This document shows, one piece after another, positions 1-13,257 of a stretch of DNA of 64,000 bases. Location: contig JADGJC010000032.1 of assembly GCA_027596075.1 (NCBI GenBank), positions 124,001 to 188,000 on the forward strand, read 5' to 3'. A program made the position numbers and the translations under genes. Each line of letters begins with the position of its first letter. The first letter of the stretch is position 1. Under the pieces are notes generated by a model. That model ran no database searches. It saw only the letters and a program-made list of their open reading frames with translations, and was not told where the DNA came from. The DNA comes from Rhizophlyctis rosea. Its lineage: Eukaryota > Chytridiomycota > Chytridiomycetes > Rhizophlyctidales > Rhizophlyctidaceae.

Positions 1-29
1 ACCCAAAGGGCAAACCCCGCTCCCAAACC

Positions 30-2830
30 CTAATCAACCTTAAAACTCCTACTCAACCTCCTCCTCGTCCACATCGTCAATCCCACCGCAAAACCCGTAA
101 AGATCGCCCCAAGCACCACCTGCATAGCCTGATACCCCTTACCAGCAGCCTTAAACACCCTCATCCTCACAACTCCCCAATCACTCTCCACAAACGTCGC
201 CCGATTAGGATCCCCAACTTCAAATCGCTTCGTTCCATAATTCATTTGCAACCCCGTTCCATACGCCCAATGAACTCGCGTGAAAGACTTTGCGCAGTTT
301 CCTACGCGGGTGGTATCGTTGACTGGTTGTAGGTTTATACATGCTAACCCGGCCTATAATGAGAATACGTCGGATGGCGGTCAACGTCAGTCATAGCCAT
401 CATCAGAATGAACTCCAAACGCCGAAGATCTTACTGCGCAATCAGCATCTCTCATACACGACCCCGTGCTATTTGTTGCTGTCATTTTGGTCAACACTCG
501 ACCAATAAATGAAGGTACTACGGGCAATTGCCCTTTGGGATAGTTATCGAAAAGGAAGATGCTCGGATATAATGATGTCGTTGATATTCCTGAACCTGAT
601 CAATCAAAAAGACATGTGAGGGGCCTAACACCACAGAATTTTGATGCACCACACGATACTTACGCTCTCCGAACTGCTGCGCGTAATTACAGGAGTTATT
701 CCGCGTGATACAATCCATCAACTCAGACACCTATCGAAACAAAGTACTATGATCAGCCAATGGTCAACCTTTGCGCCAACTTACACGTCCTCATACCAAA
801 GTGCAGTTGCCAGCCACGGATGGCGGAACGGTAGAGTTTCCGCTCGCGCTGATATATAGTGCGCGAGCCGTCGCATTTACCAATGCACATAGGATGGTCG
901 TATGATTTCCATTCCACAGATAGCCGTCATCATATTCACTATGGTAATATCTACAAGAGAGCAAAAAGACTGTCAACACATGATCAACGCATCGGGATGG
1001 AAAACATACTTGTTGGAGAAGACGTCTTGATAATCCGCGAATACAACGGCGGGGATATCCTTCTGTTGTAAGAAGGCCATGGCGCTAGATGGCGGTAATC
1101 GTCTGTTTGTGCCCGTCGAATTATCAGAAGCCGGCGATATTGTTACATTTCCCACCGTCCCCGCAAACGAATTCATCAGCGCCGTCGTTCTACTATTCAC
1201 CGAATCTACATGCATGTAAATAGACGCTCGTGCATTCGTCACATCCCCCGCCCCGATCGCAGCCACAGAGTCGAACTCTACAATGGATTCGATACGATCA
1301 AAGTTGATTCGTCTAAAATCCAGGTCGGCAAAACACGGCTCTGCACATGCCGGTTGTCCCGCAACACCGCAGGCATCCGTTTTTGTTGTAGACTTGCATT
1401 CAAATGGAGCGGTGAGGTCCTGGACGAAGCGTTGCGAGCCTGCAAATCCATAGCTCTCGGCATTGAACATCGTGAAGACAATGTGTTTGCTCAAATTGCC
1501 CATAGGAATTGGACTCTTTTGTTTGTAAACAATCAGGTACGTAGCCACTCCTTATAAAGTGAATTAACGGACATACCTTACTGAGAGCATCGGCTACACC
1601 CAGAGCTGCCACCATGCCACTGGCAGCAGAACTTGCGCCAAATGCATAGTCGTGGATGAATGCGGAGCTAGATAGCTTGGCAGTGACCAAAAGGATCGGC
1701 TTTCCGTCATCTCGCTGCATGTTTTCTGAGAAGGTTGACCAATATGATAAGCCCCCGACAGGTTTGCACCAGCCTGCATTTCGGTTGAGTGAGTCCGGTT
1801 TTCATGTGGTATTCATCTGGATTCCACCAACCTCGTCGCAAACATGTGTCAGCATTGACCGCTGCCCACATGAATCCATCAAATTGCGCTGCATAAAGCG
1901 GATAGCCAGTGTATGAACTATTCGCATTGACCTCTGCCGCCTAAGCATGTCGTTGGTTTCCGATGATCATTGTGGATGACGTGCGTACTCACCTCCAAAA
2001 GTGTGCCCATGGACTGTATACTCTGGGCGTCAACAGGTGCTAAGGAGTATATTGGAAAATCAAAATTTTGGAAGTTCAAGCCATTCCCCTGTATGAACAG
2101 CATTCAAATGTCAGTATGAAGCTGCAACACGTATCCATATCAACTGTGGACACAAACAGATGGATTCCAAATATGCCATGAATCTTGACTCGAATTTCCA
2201 TAAAGTCCATACTTGCAGTTTGGACATGGAAGATCAGGCGACCACGTCGTGGGCATCAAAGGTCCCGCCAGTTTCAGTAGGATGATGGCGGACATCTTCT
2301 TCGACAACTTGAGAGTATCCACCGTCTGTCTAGAGAACTGTACATATCAGTGTCGGCTCTGGCGTATGCTTTCAATATTCCAAGAACACACGGGTTGAAC
2401 ATGGTGTACGGTAAGACAACCGTATATTGCCCGCCAGGAGCGTGATTGACAAAGTCCGACAAGTCCTGGGAAGTCGGAATGAAATATATGATCCCACTCG
2501 TCAGCCCAGCTGTATTCGAGGTATTAGTTTCAAAAAAAGGTCAGTTACCTTTGCCTTCCGATAGCTTATCTGTTCAGCGAGCAGTCTTTACGGTGGGAAC
2601 TTGCCTTGACACCCGACCGTCTCCTGAGCAGTCGCTAGACGCACGCAAGCTCCTGTCTGAACTCCTTGGTACATGACCTCTTGAAGGTACATGCTTTGCG
2701 TAGTACTTTGGGCCAATACCCGCGACACTACTAGAAGGAGCGGTCTTTTCAGTCCCGCTTCCAGGTGAAAGAGACCGTACTATTTCATACCGAAAAGCAG
2801 CCATAGCGCCTTCAAAAACAGCGAGGGCAT
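30..2830 (-). CDS. NCSTN: Nicastrin-like gamma-secretase subunit (multi-exon)
   Basis: Nicastrin is the large type I membrane glycoprotein of gamma-secretase, with a lumenal substrate-gating ectodomain and one C-terminal membrane segment. The start at 2830 opens a signal peptide (MPSLFLKALWLLF, spliced to VSRVLAQ). A CVRLATAQETVGCQ block follows, then TSGIIYFIPTSQDL. The central exon (about 973-1548) has the family's FNAESYGFAGSQRF region (equivalent of the DYIGS segment), a stretch like LPPSSLQRFL...GVVLADH, and a HNKY-like FSNKYVFHP. The last exon (30-251) has ESDWGVVRMRVF, then a hydrophobic helix and a short basic tail ending at the TAG at 30-32. A likely GC-AG intron lies at 2570-2604. 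Many NxS/T sites fit a glycosylated ectodomain. The gamma-secretase complex is usually reported missing from Dikarya, so its partners (presenilin, Aph-1, Pen-2) would be expected elsewhere in this genome. Family is fairly sure; internal exon borders are approximate. Confidence 0.85.
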
Positions 2831-3322
2831 ATTGTCACGTCTGAGCGGTGAAGTGGTGGGCATCCAAAAAAATGTAGCACGAGTGAAAGCTATAAATGAT
2901 GGCACATTTGCACAAATTTAGATCGTGAGAATGGTGGGAAAGTGAGAGCAAGAGTGAGCTCAGGACTTGTGCGCGGCAGGGGGGAGCTGTGGCGGCGGCA
3001 ACCATGTGGGGCGCAGCTCAGATTCGCACGGGTCCAAAATCCGGCATCATCTTGCAGTTTGGTGAATAAAAGCGAATAAATGCTGTTCATTATACCATTC
3101 CATAAGGATTATAGTTCACTAAACACAGATAAGTCAGGCAGTCACCATATAGTGGTGCACAGCATCTATTCAGAGCTTGTGCACCCGCAAGTTTGAACTT
3201 ATTCCTGGAAAAATAGAACTAAAATAATGGCGCTGCTGTAAAGCAAAAAGATAGAAATAGGTATAATCTCGCCAAATTTATTATACATGATTTACATGAA
3301 CATTAATTGCTTGGAGGTCCAT
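2831..3322. other. Intergenic between nicastrin and F-box genes
   Basis: The 5' side of nicastrin meets the 3' end of the F-box gene here. I see no convincing coding exon; presumably it holds the nicastrin promoter and the F-box gene 3' UTR. Confidence 0.5.
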
Positions 3323-5654
3323 CTACCTGCTCCTCATTCTGATCAGGTATTCGAACAACCTATCTGACCTCCCATCGATGACCACCTTCACCGCCCTCTC
3401 TCCCGGCAATCCCTCCAGAATTGCGCTAGCCTCCCCAACCCAATCAACTTCCCGCCCGCTATCTGCCGACGTGTCCGAAGTGCCGCCCGAGGGGGAAGAA
3501 TGTGGGTGACTGCTTCCGGACCCGTTGTTACTGGCTGGTGAATCTGAAGCGGTGGACGTGGTGTACTGAATTGGCGCAACCGTAGTTGGAGAGCTGCTGG
3601 CGCCACGTGCAGTTGTCGTCAACCCTGTAGGGGAATTGGACCTGGTGACGATTACGAGTTTGGATGGTGATACGGTGGGTGGCGATGACGAGAGAGGATG
3701 CGTAACCGGTGCACTATTACTACTGCTACCACCATTATCCCCATCAGAGTGTTCTACGGCACTAGAGCTGGTGCCATGGTAGCTCCAACCCTCCCCAGTT
3801 GCATAGTCGGCCAGGTCAGGGTCCGTCCCAGATGGAAGAGGGGGATCGGAACGTCGATTTCGTCCCTGTAGTAGCTTGACTTTGTAGAGCGTTTCTGTAC
3901 AAATGGCAATGGTGTGGAGCTGCTTGCAGTCGTAACCCAGTTGACGTACAACCGTGCCCGTGTAATGGTCTAAGAATAAACCCAGACATTGCAAATGCCG
4001 AAGTTGTGGTATGGCGCCGCAGACCAATTCGGACCAATACGAAGAATCGATCCAAAATCTGTATAAGGATGAAGAAACAATCAGTACATGTCAAAGCAAA
4101 ATATGCCATTAGGATTTGGAAGATATGCTCAATACTCACTTCCTGACATTGCGGAACCGCAGCAGCAATGCGGTATCCAACTCCCATGTCTTGCTTTCTC
4201 GTGCACCAGCAATGCCCAGTCCTCGAAGTTGGTCTTTATGAGGGAAGGAGTGCAAAAGCTGAACGATTAAGCTCTGATCGTCCGTGGGCGGACTTCTCAA
4301 AGACAAGTACAGCTCGGTCAAATTGGCAAACATGCTGAGATCACCTCGCACGCGCCACACATTGGCAAGGTGGAACAAGTCAAGATGACGCACGGCCGCG
4401 GCTATGTGGGTGAGGTCGACGTCGGACACTGGGGACAGGGCACCGTTGAGTTGCAACCACCGTAGGTTTGCATTGGCAGAGGATAGGCGGTTGATTGGAT
4501 CAAGAAGAGCTACTGGGTCCGTCATGTTATCACCAATGGCCCAAGTTCGCCATCGCATCTTGAGGTGCGTTAACAAGGTGGTAAATTGGGACAGATAGTC
4601 TAATGCCCCAGGACCCCAATCCGCAGAGTAATGGCGGACGACGACGATACGGATGCCCGGTAGGTGACGCGCAAGCCGGGCCAGGTGTGTTCCGTCAGGA
4701 GGACCGATGCGTATCTCGTAGATTTTGGATGGATCTGGGAGAGCCGCGTAGACTTGTTGTATGCATGTAGGGAAATCCGCAAGGTTTGGTGGTGTAGGAG
4801 GAGGGTGGTGTGGTTGCTGACTTATCGATGCCTGGGTTTGGGATGCTGACGAAGAGATGGCGGATACTTCGTTGAAGGCTGTGGCGATGGGACTGGCGAG
4901 TTCATCGTACGTAGAAAGGTACAAAGTTAATCCATCGTCACTCGCAGTGGATGGGTTGAAGATGTTCGAATCTTGTGTGGATGTTGATGCTGGGGTGTCG
5001 TGAATATACACGAGGTCTTGAGGTAACCGATGTAAAGTCCAATTGCGAATCTTGCTCACGCGCTCTGGATAACGCAGGAAGATTTCGCCTACCAAACCGC
5101 CCCACGGGTAATGCCTCCAGATGGGGAGTTCCAGGCAGGCCACTCGCCATATTCGACACACTGCTCCCACAATGAGAACAAATGGTCGACGAGTTACAAT
5201 GCAGAGATTGAGAACGTCCTCGTTGACTTGAAGGTAGCGGAAGATGAAAGCAAGAATTTCGGTCGGGAGGGCGGATACCGGAGATGGTGAACCAACTGTT
5301 GGATGAGAAGGCGCATATGAGAATGTCTTTAATCATGCGTGGCTTTGCCCCCACCCATCCAAACTTCCGCGGTATTAGCAATAAATTGTTTAGATCGGCA
5401 AGCGGTACCAACCTGAATGCATGTTGACTTCTCGATGCGGTAGCTACTGGAGCTATCACTTTTCAATATGATGCGCAGATCAAATTTCGCGGCGATGTGA
5501 TATACGGCGCCAGTGGCGAAGAGCGTGTCACGGAACTTTCTCACTTTTCTCGCGACTAGCGGAGATCACCGAAGAAGAGATGCCGCTACGACCTGACCCA
5601 CCAGGATGGCAGTCGTTGAGAATGGACCAATACCGACCAGACAGAGCCCGCGAC
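3323..5654 (-). CDS. F-box protein, 5' end uncertain
   Basis: The clear part starts near 5306 on the minus strand with an F-box: LPTEILAFIFRYLQ, then a variable stretch, then VCRIWRVACLELPIWRHY. F-box proteins bind Skp1 and select substrates for SCF ubiquitin ligases. Beyond it the protein has leucine-rich, weakly repeated segments (LRWLQLNGAL, LTELYLSLRS, LRHLQCLGLFLDHY) that fit an LRR-like substrate domain, then a Ser/Thr-rich low-complexity tail, stop at 3323. A phase-matched intron joins LLLRFRNVRK to FWIDSSYW near 4056-4130. The start is not solved: candidate upstream exons (5534-5654 or 5330-5544) lack an in-frame ATG, so a further exon is likely. Substrate unknown. Confidence 0.7.
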
Positions 5655-7147
5655 CTGCATACCGAACAGTCAAGTTAAAATGTCAGCATCTTCTCCCAAG
5701 CAATCTCGCGTCGTTCGCCCCAAACAGGCCATTAGCATAACCGCATTCATACTGTTCATCTAAAGACCTACCAACACAGCTGCTTCCCCACACACTCCAC
5801 ACTGGTGCTGCGCACCAAAACCCAAAGCTTACGTCAGGAACAACCCTTATCGAAGACTCCCAAAAGCCCGTCACCCTCCCGTCCTTTTGTCACGGCAGGA
5901 GGGCACTCAAAACCGAAGCGCCAAAGAAACTAAAAACCCAGACTCATCCAATGACAAAACCCATCGCAACCAAAAACGAAAAATATATGTATATTGGCCC
6001 CGAATCATCAAAGGAAATCATGACCCACACTTGTTCCAAAAACTCACCCACCTCACAAAGAACCGGCACCGAGAAATAGCCCTACCGACTCCTTTTCGCC
6101 TTTTGGTTTTGAAGCCAGCCGTTGACGGGCCGGCAGTTGATTTAGTACCGTCTGGCACAACTTCGGTCATCCTGGAATTTATAAGATGCCCGAAGCCCGT
6201 TTGGACCCAGTGGTTCCAAGACAACCAAAAGTTTTCTGTTCTCCTTGACCGTGGAGCATCCTAAACGACCCTAGTAACCGGATTCCCACGGGTCCATTCA
6301 TTGAATGACCCACGGGCGCGAACAATGCCAACAGACATGATGGGCGAAGCTGAAGCAACCCTGATCGGCCAAAGGGGTTGCACAAAAGCACCGCGGAGGT
6401 GAGTCATCTGCTCCGACCTGGATGTGTTTGGCTTGTCAACCAAGTTGTTGGAATCAGTGCCAAATGCTCCAACGTTCCCGGTCACCGCCATCCTCCAATG
6501 TCCTGTGGTAAGTTGGCCGAATGCTGGGAAGCCAAAGAGTTTACCATGGCGCATGAGGTCATCCTCCGAGGATCATAGCATCCTAAACTCAACCTCTCGG
6601 GGATCCTGAGTAAAATCCGAAATTGTAGAGCCAAATAGGGGTTTTTACTTGGGACATGGCTAATAGGCTATGTACTAGGTCCCTGAGAGTCCCATTCGGC
6701 ATGCCGGAGCGGGATGTGGTAGGGCGGGGCGCCTAGGCTCTTGTCTCAATTTCCAGTAGGCTTTGAAACGGACAGAAGCCCTACCCAAAGTCAATCCACG
6801 AAGTTGTTTGACAACGGCAGACGTTCCATATTGCTTGCTCTCCAACAAAATCCCTCAGACTGGCTAAAAGAACCGCATCCGTAGGAGGGGATGATCCTAT
6901 CAACCAAAAAACGGCATCATGTCGTAAGGAGAAGAGGTCAGCCAGCTGCTATCAGTCATTTTTCAACAACTCTAATTCTACTCAAAGAAAGCAATGACAA
7001 AAGAAGGAGAAACTTCCATGCCGAAAAAAACACCTATGTGATATATGAAAAACAGGGGGAATCCCAGAAACCAAAGCCCCCTCCCAGCTAAAATTTGAAC
7101 GTATAACTACACTATCCAATCCCGCCAGTACCTCCGACAAGGCCCCT
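5655..7147. other. Long intergenic stretch, no gene recognised
   Basis: Several short overlapping ORFs occur on both strands around 5.9-6.6 kb, but none starts with ATG in a coherent exon chain or resembles a family I know. The region lies between the 3' end of VPS1 and the 5' end of the F-box gene, so it should include that gene's missing first exon and promoter. Decayed mobile DNA is possible but not supported. Confidence 0.4.
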
Positions 7148-10012
7148 TCATACGGCGGCAATGATCTCGTCCGCCTTTTGCAATGCCTCAATCATCTTCT
7201 TGCACTCCCGTCGTCGCTGCACCGTGAAATCACTCTCCTTCAAGGCGTCATCAAATACTTCCTTCTTGTACAACTCGGCGAGAAGCTCACGCTGCAGCTC
7301 CTCTTTGGTATGTTGGACCAAGTTGAGCATGACGGCCTTGGGAACTAGGTCGGCCGTTGTGCGCTTCACAATGTTGAAGTATGAGAGGAGGAGAAGTTCT
7401 GAAAATTGCTCAAGTTAGCCCAGCTTGCTCACAGACGCCGGACCTTTCCGCACGAATCGAAAGGACACTCACTGATCACTTCAGTCTCCATGTATTCCCG
7501 TTCCGAGAGGTTGCCGGACGCCTTCAACACCGGAGGGGGCTGGGAACAACCCAGATATTGAAATCAGATGCTCAGTCTAGACTCAATAATATCACTAAGT
7601 CCCCAACGTTTCACTTACGTTCTCCAAAACTCCGGGCTTCTTCTTCTTGTTGAAGAAGCTGCCAAAGAATCCATCACCGGCTTGCTGTTGAGCAATAAGG
7701 TCGGCATTCGGGTCGCGTTGGGGTAATGCGGGGCTCGCTGCGCCAGCACGAGGGTTCTTGGGGTCAACAACGGGAGGTTGCGGTGGCGGGGCCTTGGCGG
7801 CGTTGACACGCTCATTCACGATTGCCATAGCCTTGTGACCAGTAAGGAAGTCAGGGTGACCGGTATTGATGTAGCATGCCTCGGCCCTATAGTCAACAGG
7901 TTCGTCATGTGGTCGACAGGTGATAAACAAATCAGAGAACTTACGAGATCAGATCGGTCACAAGCTTGTTGGTGGGAACTAGACACTTCTTGAAGAAGCT
8001 GATCACCACCCCGTAGAACCGCTCTTTCAAAGCGGGGAACCGCTTGAAAACCTGGCGCGCACAATATCAGCAAAAGATTGCCACACATCATTGCGTACAA
8101 AGTGGGCCCACTACCGACCTGCTTTTGCAGCAACTTGTTCAAGATCCGAACAAGCTCATCATACACCATAGCCGCGCACTTTATACTGGGGTCTTCCAGC
8201 CGTCGGATTTGTTGCTTAACCAGCACCTCAAATGCGGCGGTACCAACGAACAATGCAGGGGAGGAGCCCTAATGATCAAACTCGTCAGCCTTATGCTTTC
8301 AGCCACTCCAGCAACAAAGTCCGGACTTACGGAGGAGTTGTACAAAATAGTGCGGATATCGACGTCCTTGATTTGATCGAAGGGATCCATAGCACGGATC
8401 GCCTGCCCATAGATTTCATGGAAAACAAAGGAGATACGGGCACCACCGCTCAACTCATCGCTCGAGATTTCATTGGAAGTACCATCAATGATGGTGCGGT
8501 ATTCATTTGTGAATTCCGTAATGATGTTGAGAATGAGGTTGGACTGCATACATAGGTCAATTTATGCATATGTCTTGAACAAGATCTCCAAAAGACTGAC
8601 CTGATTTGAGCCGTCCTCGGTAATGGGATCACCGAGCTGCATCAATTCAGCGGTGTATTTGGCCAACCCGGCTTGGATCTTCGCCTTGATTTCAGGCAAA
8701 GTGTTGCGGATGTGGTGCATCAAGATCTGCGATATGGATTGTTAAGTCATTCGTACGAACGCCGACCTATGCTATTCGAATGCAAACACACCATGTTCAA
8801 TTTGCGTGCCAGGAAGGGTGTACCACAGTATTGCGCCTTGCTCTTGTACGCAGCATGGTTTTCGAAGAAATTCCTCTCAGCCTCCAAGGCAACAGAAATC
8901 TTCTTCTTGGTTTCGATATCGCGTTGCCCACGGTTGACAACCGGTACATAGCCTGTCGGCTACGGAGTAAGAGTAGCTCTGCAGATCGTGGACGAACATA
9001 GTGCATACCTAACCGCAAAGGAATCACTCGGCCCGCAAGAATGTCAACAACATCCGTCCCTTGGTCCATCAAATCGACCTTAGTAAGGACACCAATCGTC
9101 CGTACACCCTCCGGATCAACTTCTCTCGCCATCTTCAACCCATCCGAGTTGGCCAAATCCGTGTTCGCAGCGGTAACGGCCAAGATGATGGCATTGTTCT
9201 TCGAAATGAACTTCAAAATCATATCCCTAATCTGCTTCTCGATATCCTTGGGTTGATCTCCAACCGGCACTTTTGTTAGCCCGGGCAAGTCAACCAAGGT
9301 GAGCGTCAGCACGTTGGGGGAGAAGATCCGAAGGTTGATGGGTTGAGGAGAGACACCAGCGTTACGCCCGACTTTGGCTTCCGTTTCGCGATCAATTTCG
9401 GCGCGAATTTCGTTGAAGTCGAAGAACTTCTTCCCCGGCAAATGTAGGAACTCTCCCCATTCTTCTCCTTCCGCAGTTTCAGATTGGGCGTCATCACCTT
9501 CTGCCTTGACAGGTTTGGGCGACTCCGAACCGGGTGCGGGTTGGTTCTCGGGCTGAGCACCAGCTACCCCACCAGCTTTTCCGCTAGCGCTCGGCCGGTT
9601 GATGAGTTGCAGGACGAGTGGGCGACGTGTAACGATACCCGTTCCTAGCGTAGGGTATCAGCTTCCTGCCCGGCGATTCCATCAATTGGTAACCATAGTC
9701 GACTTTACCTCTGGGAAGGAAGTCTCTTCCCACAACGTTTTCCAACACTGAACTCTTTCCACTACTTTGACTTCCAATCACGGCAATCTAGCGGATATAG
9801 TCAGGGCGTCATATCATGCAGTGTCCCAGGGTCTTCCAGTTCTTACTTGGGGCAAATCGATGGGGTTTGCAACACCAACGGCCGTGAAAGCGTCCTGCAG
9901 TTTATTTACTGGGCAAACATTAGCAAATCTATGCACAAACGCATTTCAACCTGACAGAATCCCAAGGAATTAGATTTGTACCTGTTTTGATAAGATTGCT
10001 ATCCATCGCCAT
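7148..10012 (-). CDS. VPS1: Vps1-type dynamin GTPase
   Basis: Vps1 is a dynamin superfamily GTPase that assembles on membranes for vacuolar/Golgi-endosome traffic, endocytosis and peroxisome fission. The start ([10 protein letters not shown]) is joined in phase to [13 protein letters not shown]. Then come the P-loop [16 protein letters not shown], the [13 protein letters not shown] switch, [16 protein letters not shown] (G3) and [11 protein letters not shown] (G4), followed by middle-domain blocks such as [43 protein letters not shown] Pro-rich insert ([16 protein letters not shown]) and a KKKKPG stretch precede a GED ending [15 protein letters not shown]. There is no PH or C-terminal Pro-rich domain, as expected for Vps1, and the GED end is closer to Vps1 than to Dnm1. 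There are about a dozen exons; all motifs are intact. Confidence 0.97.
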
Positions 10013-10756
10013 TTTTGATGTGGTCGGCGAGGGTTAAGTCTACAAGCGTGGGAAAGAAGAATAGAGCGATAAGCTTCACTGATAAATCGAGTCGCTGACG
10101 ACCCGCAGTCCATACTCACCGAGGGTAATATGCTAGTAGCTGCGTGTACCGCTATGGGGTATCAAGCACACGTCAAAGGCAAATGGGTGCGTGGGAAAGA
10201 GTTGATAGATGTGAAGATTGCGTGGCGATGTGTGGTTGGAGAAGGTTCTTGGTGACGCTGGCCGCTCGGGCCGGGGGAAGTTTGGCACCTTTCCCGAATG
10301 TGCAATGTTGTGTCAGAATGAGGGGGCTTTGGTATGAGGTGGCGCAGTAATAAGCATAGGCTTTCCGCACCAATCTTGACGCGTCGTTTCGAACCCTAAC
10401 ATTTCCTTTTCTCCCCTTATTTTTATCGAAGGCTTTTTTCTTGTTTTCCTAAACCCATTACAATGGTCGAACCGGCAAAACCATGGACATTTGTATCAAT
10501 AAAATACAGGCAACACGGTACTATGCATTGTTTTCACGCTCTTCGAGAGTTGCTTTTTGGAATGGCGTATGGCTATTGAGAACTTTTCAAATCGCACCGG
10601 GTCAAAGGCCCACAGGCTAATTCATCATTGCAAACGATCCGGCATCCTCACTGTAATTCTTGAAATTCACAATTCTCGTGTGTGGTATATGTAATTTTCT
10701 ACCCCTTTGCAATTCTACAGGTAGATATTCTAAATCCTTCCCCAGCCGCACACCCC
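10013..10756. other. Intergenic upstream of VPS1
   Basis: This is the VPS1 promoter side plus the 3' flank of the zinc-finger gene. Only short unsupported ORFs occur. Nothing specific was recognised. Confidence 0.5.
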
Positions 10757-12645
10757 TCACCCAAACCCTCCCCGTCCTCCACCCATCCCGTCATATCCCG
10801 AATCCCAGTACTGCTGTTGGTACTGCTGTTGCTGTTGCTGCTGTTGTTGATGTTGATGTTGATGCTGATGCTGCTGATGTTGTTGTGGTTGCGGTGGTGG
10901 GCCCAATCCTTGCGGCAGCGCCATCCCACCTATCTGGTGCCCTCCCATACCTCCAACTCCCGAAGAAAAGGATGTGTTTGTGTAACTGTTCAGGCTTACC
11001 GAGCCCATGCCGACGTTAGGTAATGGCAGATGTAATGGTGACGCCGAAGGAAATGGTGGTACGCTGTGTCCTTGATATTGGATTTGACTGGGCTGGATTT
11101 GTGAGTGATAGGTGTTTGCTTGTGGTAGGACGTACGACTGAGGGAGTTGGGTAATGGGCATTGGGTGATGTGCGCTGGAAGGTTGCGGTAATGATATTGG
11201 TGCTGGTGGTGGAGGTAAGGAGTGCTGCAAAGTGGTGCCCGACGGTTGAGAGGATGCAGATATACTGGAGGTGCTGGAAGGAGGAAGCGTGTAGGGACTT
11301 GTGGGAGTGTGAGGCGATGATGTTGTTGAAGCGGATTGCGATGTGGGTGACGTCAAGTTCTGCATCGGATTGAATGCGCCCGTGGAAGCGATTGAGTGAG
11401 CCGCAGCCGCGGCTGGTGGTTGCTTCTTTGACTTCTTCGATTTTGACGGCAATGCTGCTTCTGCTGTTTGTTGAACAAGTGGAAGCAAGCCGGTTGCTGT
11501 ACATCCATGCTGTATGGATTTTGATGATAGATGTCGACGGAGCGCATCCGCGCGGGCAAAGCATTTGCCTATCGATCAAGCATCACTATCAGCTCCCAAG
11601 TCCTCTGTTCCATTCCAAGCTCGAAGACTCACCACATCTGGAACAGCGGTGGGGTTTGCCCGCGTTATGCAATGATCGCTCGTGGCGTCGAAGATCATGA
11701 TTACGCCGAAACTTTGAATCTAAGGAACCTGATCAGTCTTACAGACTTGATATCTCAAGATGATGCCCATTCACTTACCACACGATGTGCAGTTGTAAAC
11801 ACGTTCCGCATGACACCGCTTATGACTTTTCAATGCGTGCGGCTTTGGAAATGTCTTGTCGCCTATCCAGAAGTCATTGAAGAGTTGTTGATTTCTCGAT
11901 TTCATCACATGCACCAGCATCTCAAAAGAGTATTGTTTTGAAACTTACATCCCGGATAATCACATTCATATGCTCCTTTCCCACCGTGATCCTCTCCTGT
12001 ATCACTGAATGACGGCTCCGATGCCATGGCCTTATCACTTGTCGATGCCGTCGCATGCCCTTGTTCAGCAACTGAATTCCCACCCACATTACTTGGTCCG
12101 CCCAATGCCAGGCTGCTATGATGCGCGATGTGATGGGGTAGCACCGAATGTTGCTGTAATGATGGAAACAAGACGTTGCTGTGCTGCTGTTGCTGTGCAG
12201 AGTCACTTGCCATGTGCGGCGACAACGCTCCGTGCTGCAAGCGAGGATAGCTGGAACCAACATTGATATTCCCCGAATTCAGCTGAGACTGTGCCTGCAC
12301 AGGTTGTGACGAGGATTGCTGGTCGAACATGCCCGCAGATCGAAATGCATATGGCAGATCCAGAGATGATACACGTTGATGCATTCCAGACTCTTTTCGA
12401 AATCCAAGCGCGTCCACGGATGAGTTGTTGTTCGCAGCCGCGGCGGTCTCGACGGATTTTGGAAGGGGAAGTGCGAAGTTGGGGAATGGAAGCGGCTGCG
12501 GAGGTTGTTGGGATTGAGGAAGAGTGAATGGAGGTGCCGCCTGCTGTGTGGGATATGAATATTGCGCATTGTACTGATATTGGACAGGGTAGGTGACGGT
12601 GGTTGCAGTTGTTGATGCTCCATCTTGATGACCGGACGAGAGCAT
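10757..12645 (-). CDS. Gln-rich C2H2 zinc-finger transcription factor, Crz1-like
   Basis: The protein starts at 12645 (MLSSGHQDG) with about 235 residues rich in Gln, Ser and Pro. Three zinc fingers follow, spread over small exons that join in phase: YECDYPGCDKTFPKPHALKSH, then YNCTSCDSKFRRNHDLRRH, then HRCSRCGKCFARADALRRH. The third finger ends with a long spacer and Cys (SSKSIQHGC). That arrangement, with FARADALRRH, is like the DNA-binding region of fungal Crz1 (calcineurin-responsive) factors. The tail holds KSKKSKKQPP, a possible nuclear signal, long Ser/Pro stretches and polyQ/His-Gln runs. By family, Crz1-like factors move to the nucleus after calcineurin dephosphorylation. I see no clear PxIxIT site, so the Crz1 assignment is tentative; a C2H2 DNA-binding role is firm. 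Confidence 0.8.
10801..10895 (+). repeat. CTG/TTG microsatellite coding for polyQ/His-Gln
   Basis: An imperfect trinucleotide tract of ctg, ttg and atg units lies inside the last exon of the minus-strand zinc-finger gene. Read on the coding strand it gives runs of Gln broken by His, then QQYQQQYW. Such tracts are prone to length change. Confidence 0.8.
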
Positions 12646-13257
12646 CGTCGACGGATATGTGCGGCGAACGAATACAGGTAGGCAGTGGGCTGTTGCGAAG
12701 GGGCGAAGAGAGAGTATGGGTATACGCGTTTTTGTTTACAAACAAATGTGCTATAGGGGAATCCAGGCGGTGCCCAACGAAGTGTGCGTCAGCATTTCGC
12801 TAGATCTCTTTCAGAAAGTTGTGAGTAGGCTTCTGGATACCTCGCCGGCCGGCACCGTTATTAAGTTATTTCGCAATGCCGTGATTACCGCATCGCCACA
12901 GTAAGATGGGCCTGGCAAATTACAACAGGAGAGCTCCGAAGCTGTGCCATGTGAAGGTTTCAGAAGGTGGTGGCGAATGACAAACCATCCAAAGCCTCCC
13001 GCGGGATATTGAAATATTAGAGATGGGAAAGAAGAAAACCATCTGCAATAAAGATGACCACATTCTCTAAGGCCGGAAAAGTCAAGAATTTACGCGCTGC
13101 GCAAAAATCCCGCCGGGCATCACAGTGCATATTGGCCCCGTCATCTTTCCCCAGCACCCGCATTCAGGCATCCCCCTTGTTGAGATCCCGACAAGCAAGC
13201 GTCAGCGTGAACCCAATATCAACAATCAAAAAACGCCGCTCTATTCTTTATCGCTCG
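12646..13257. other. Intergenic upstream of the zinc-finger gene
   Basis: The likely promoter of the Crz1-like gene lies here. I see no coding exon or known element. Confidence 0.45.

Noticed and set aside
5887..6610. Overlapping ORFs on both strands suggesting a gene or transposon
   Set aside because: No ATG-led exon chain, no recognisable transposase or reverse transcriptase motif.
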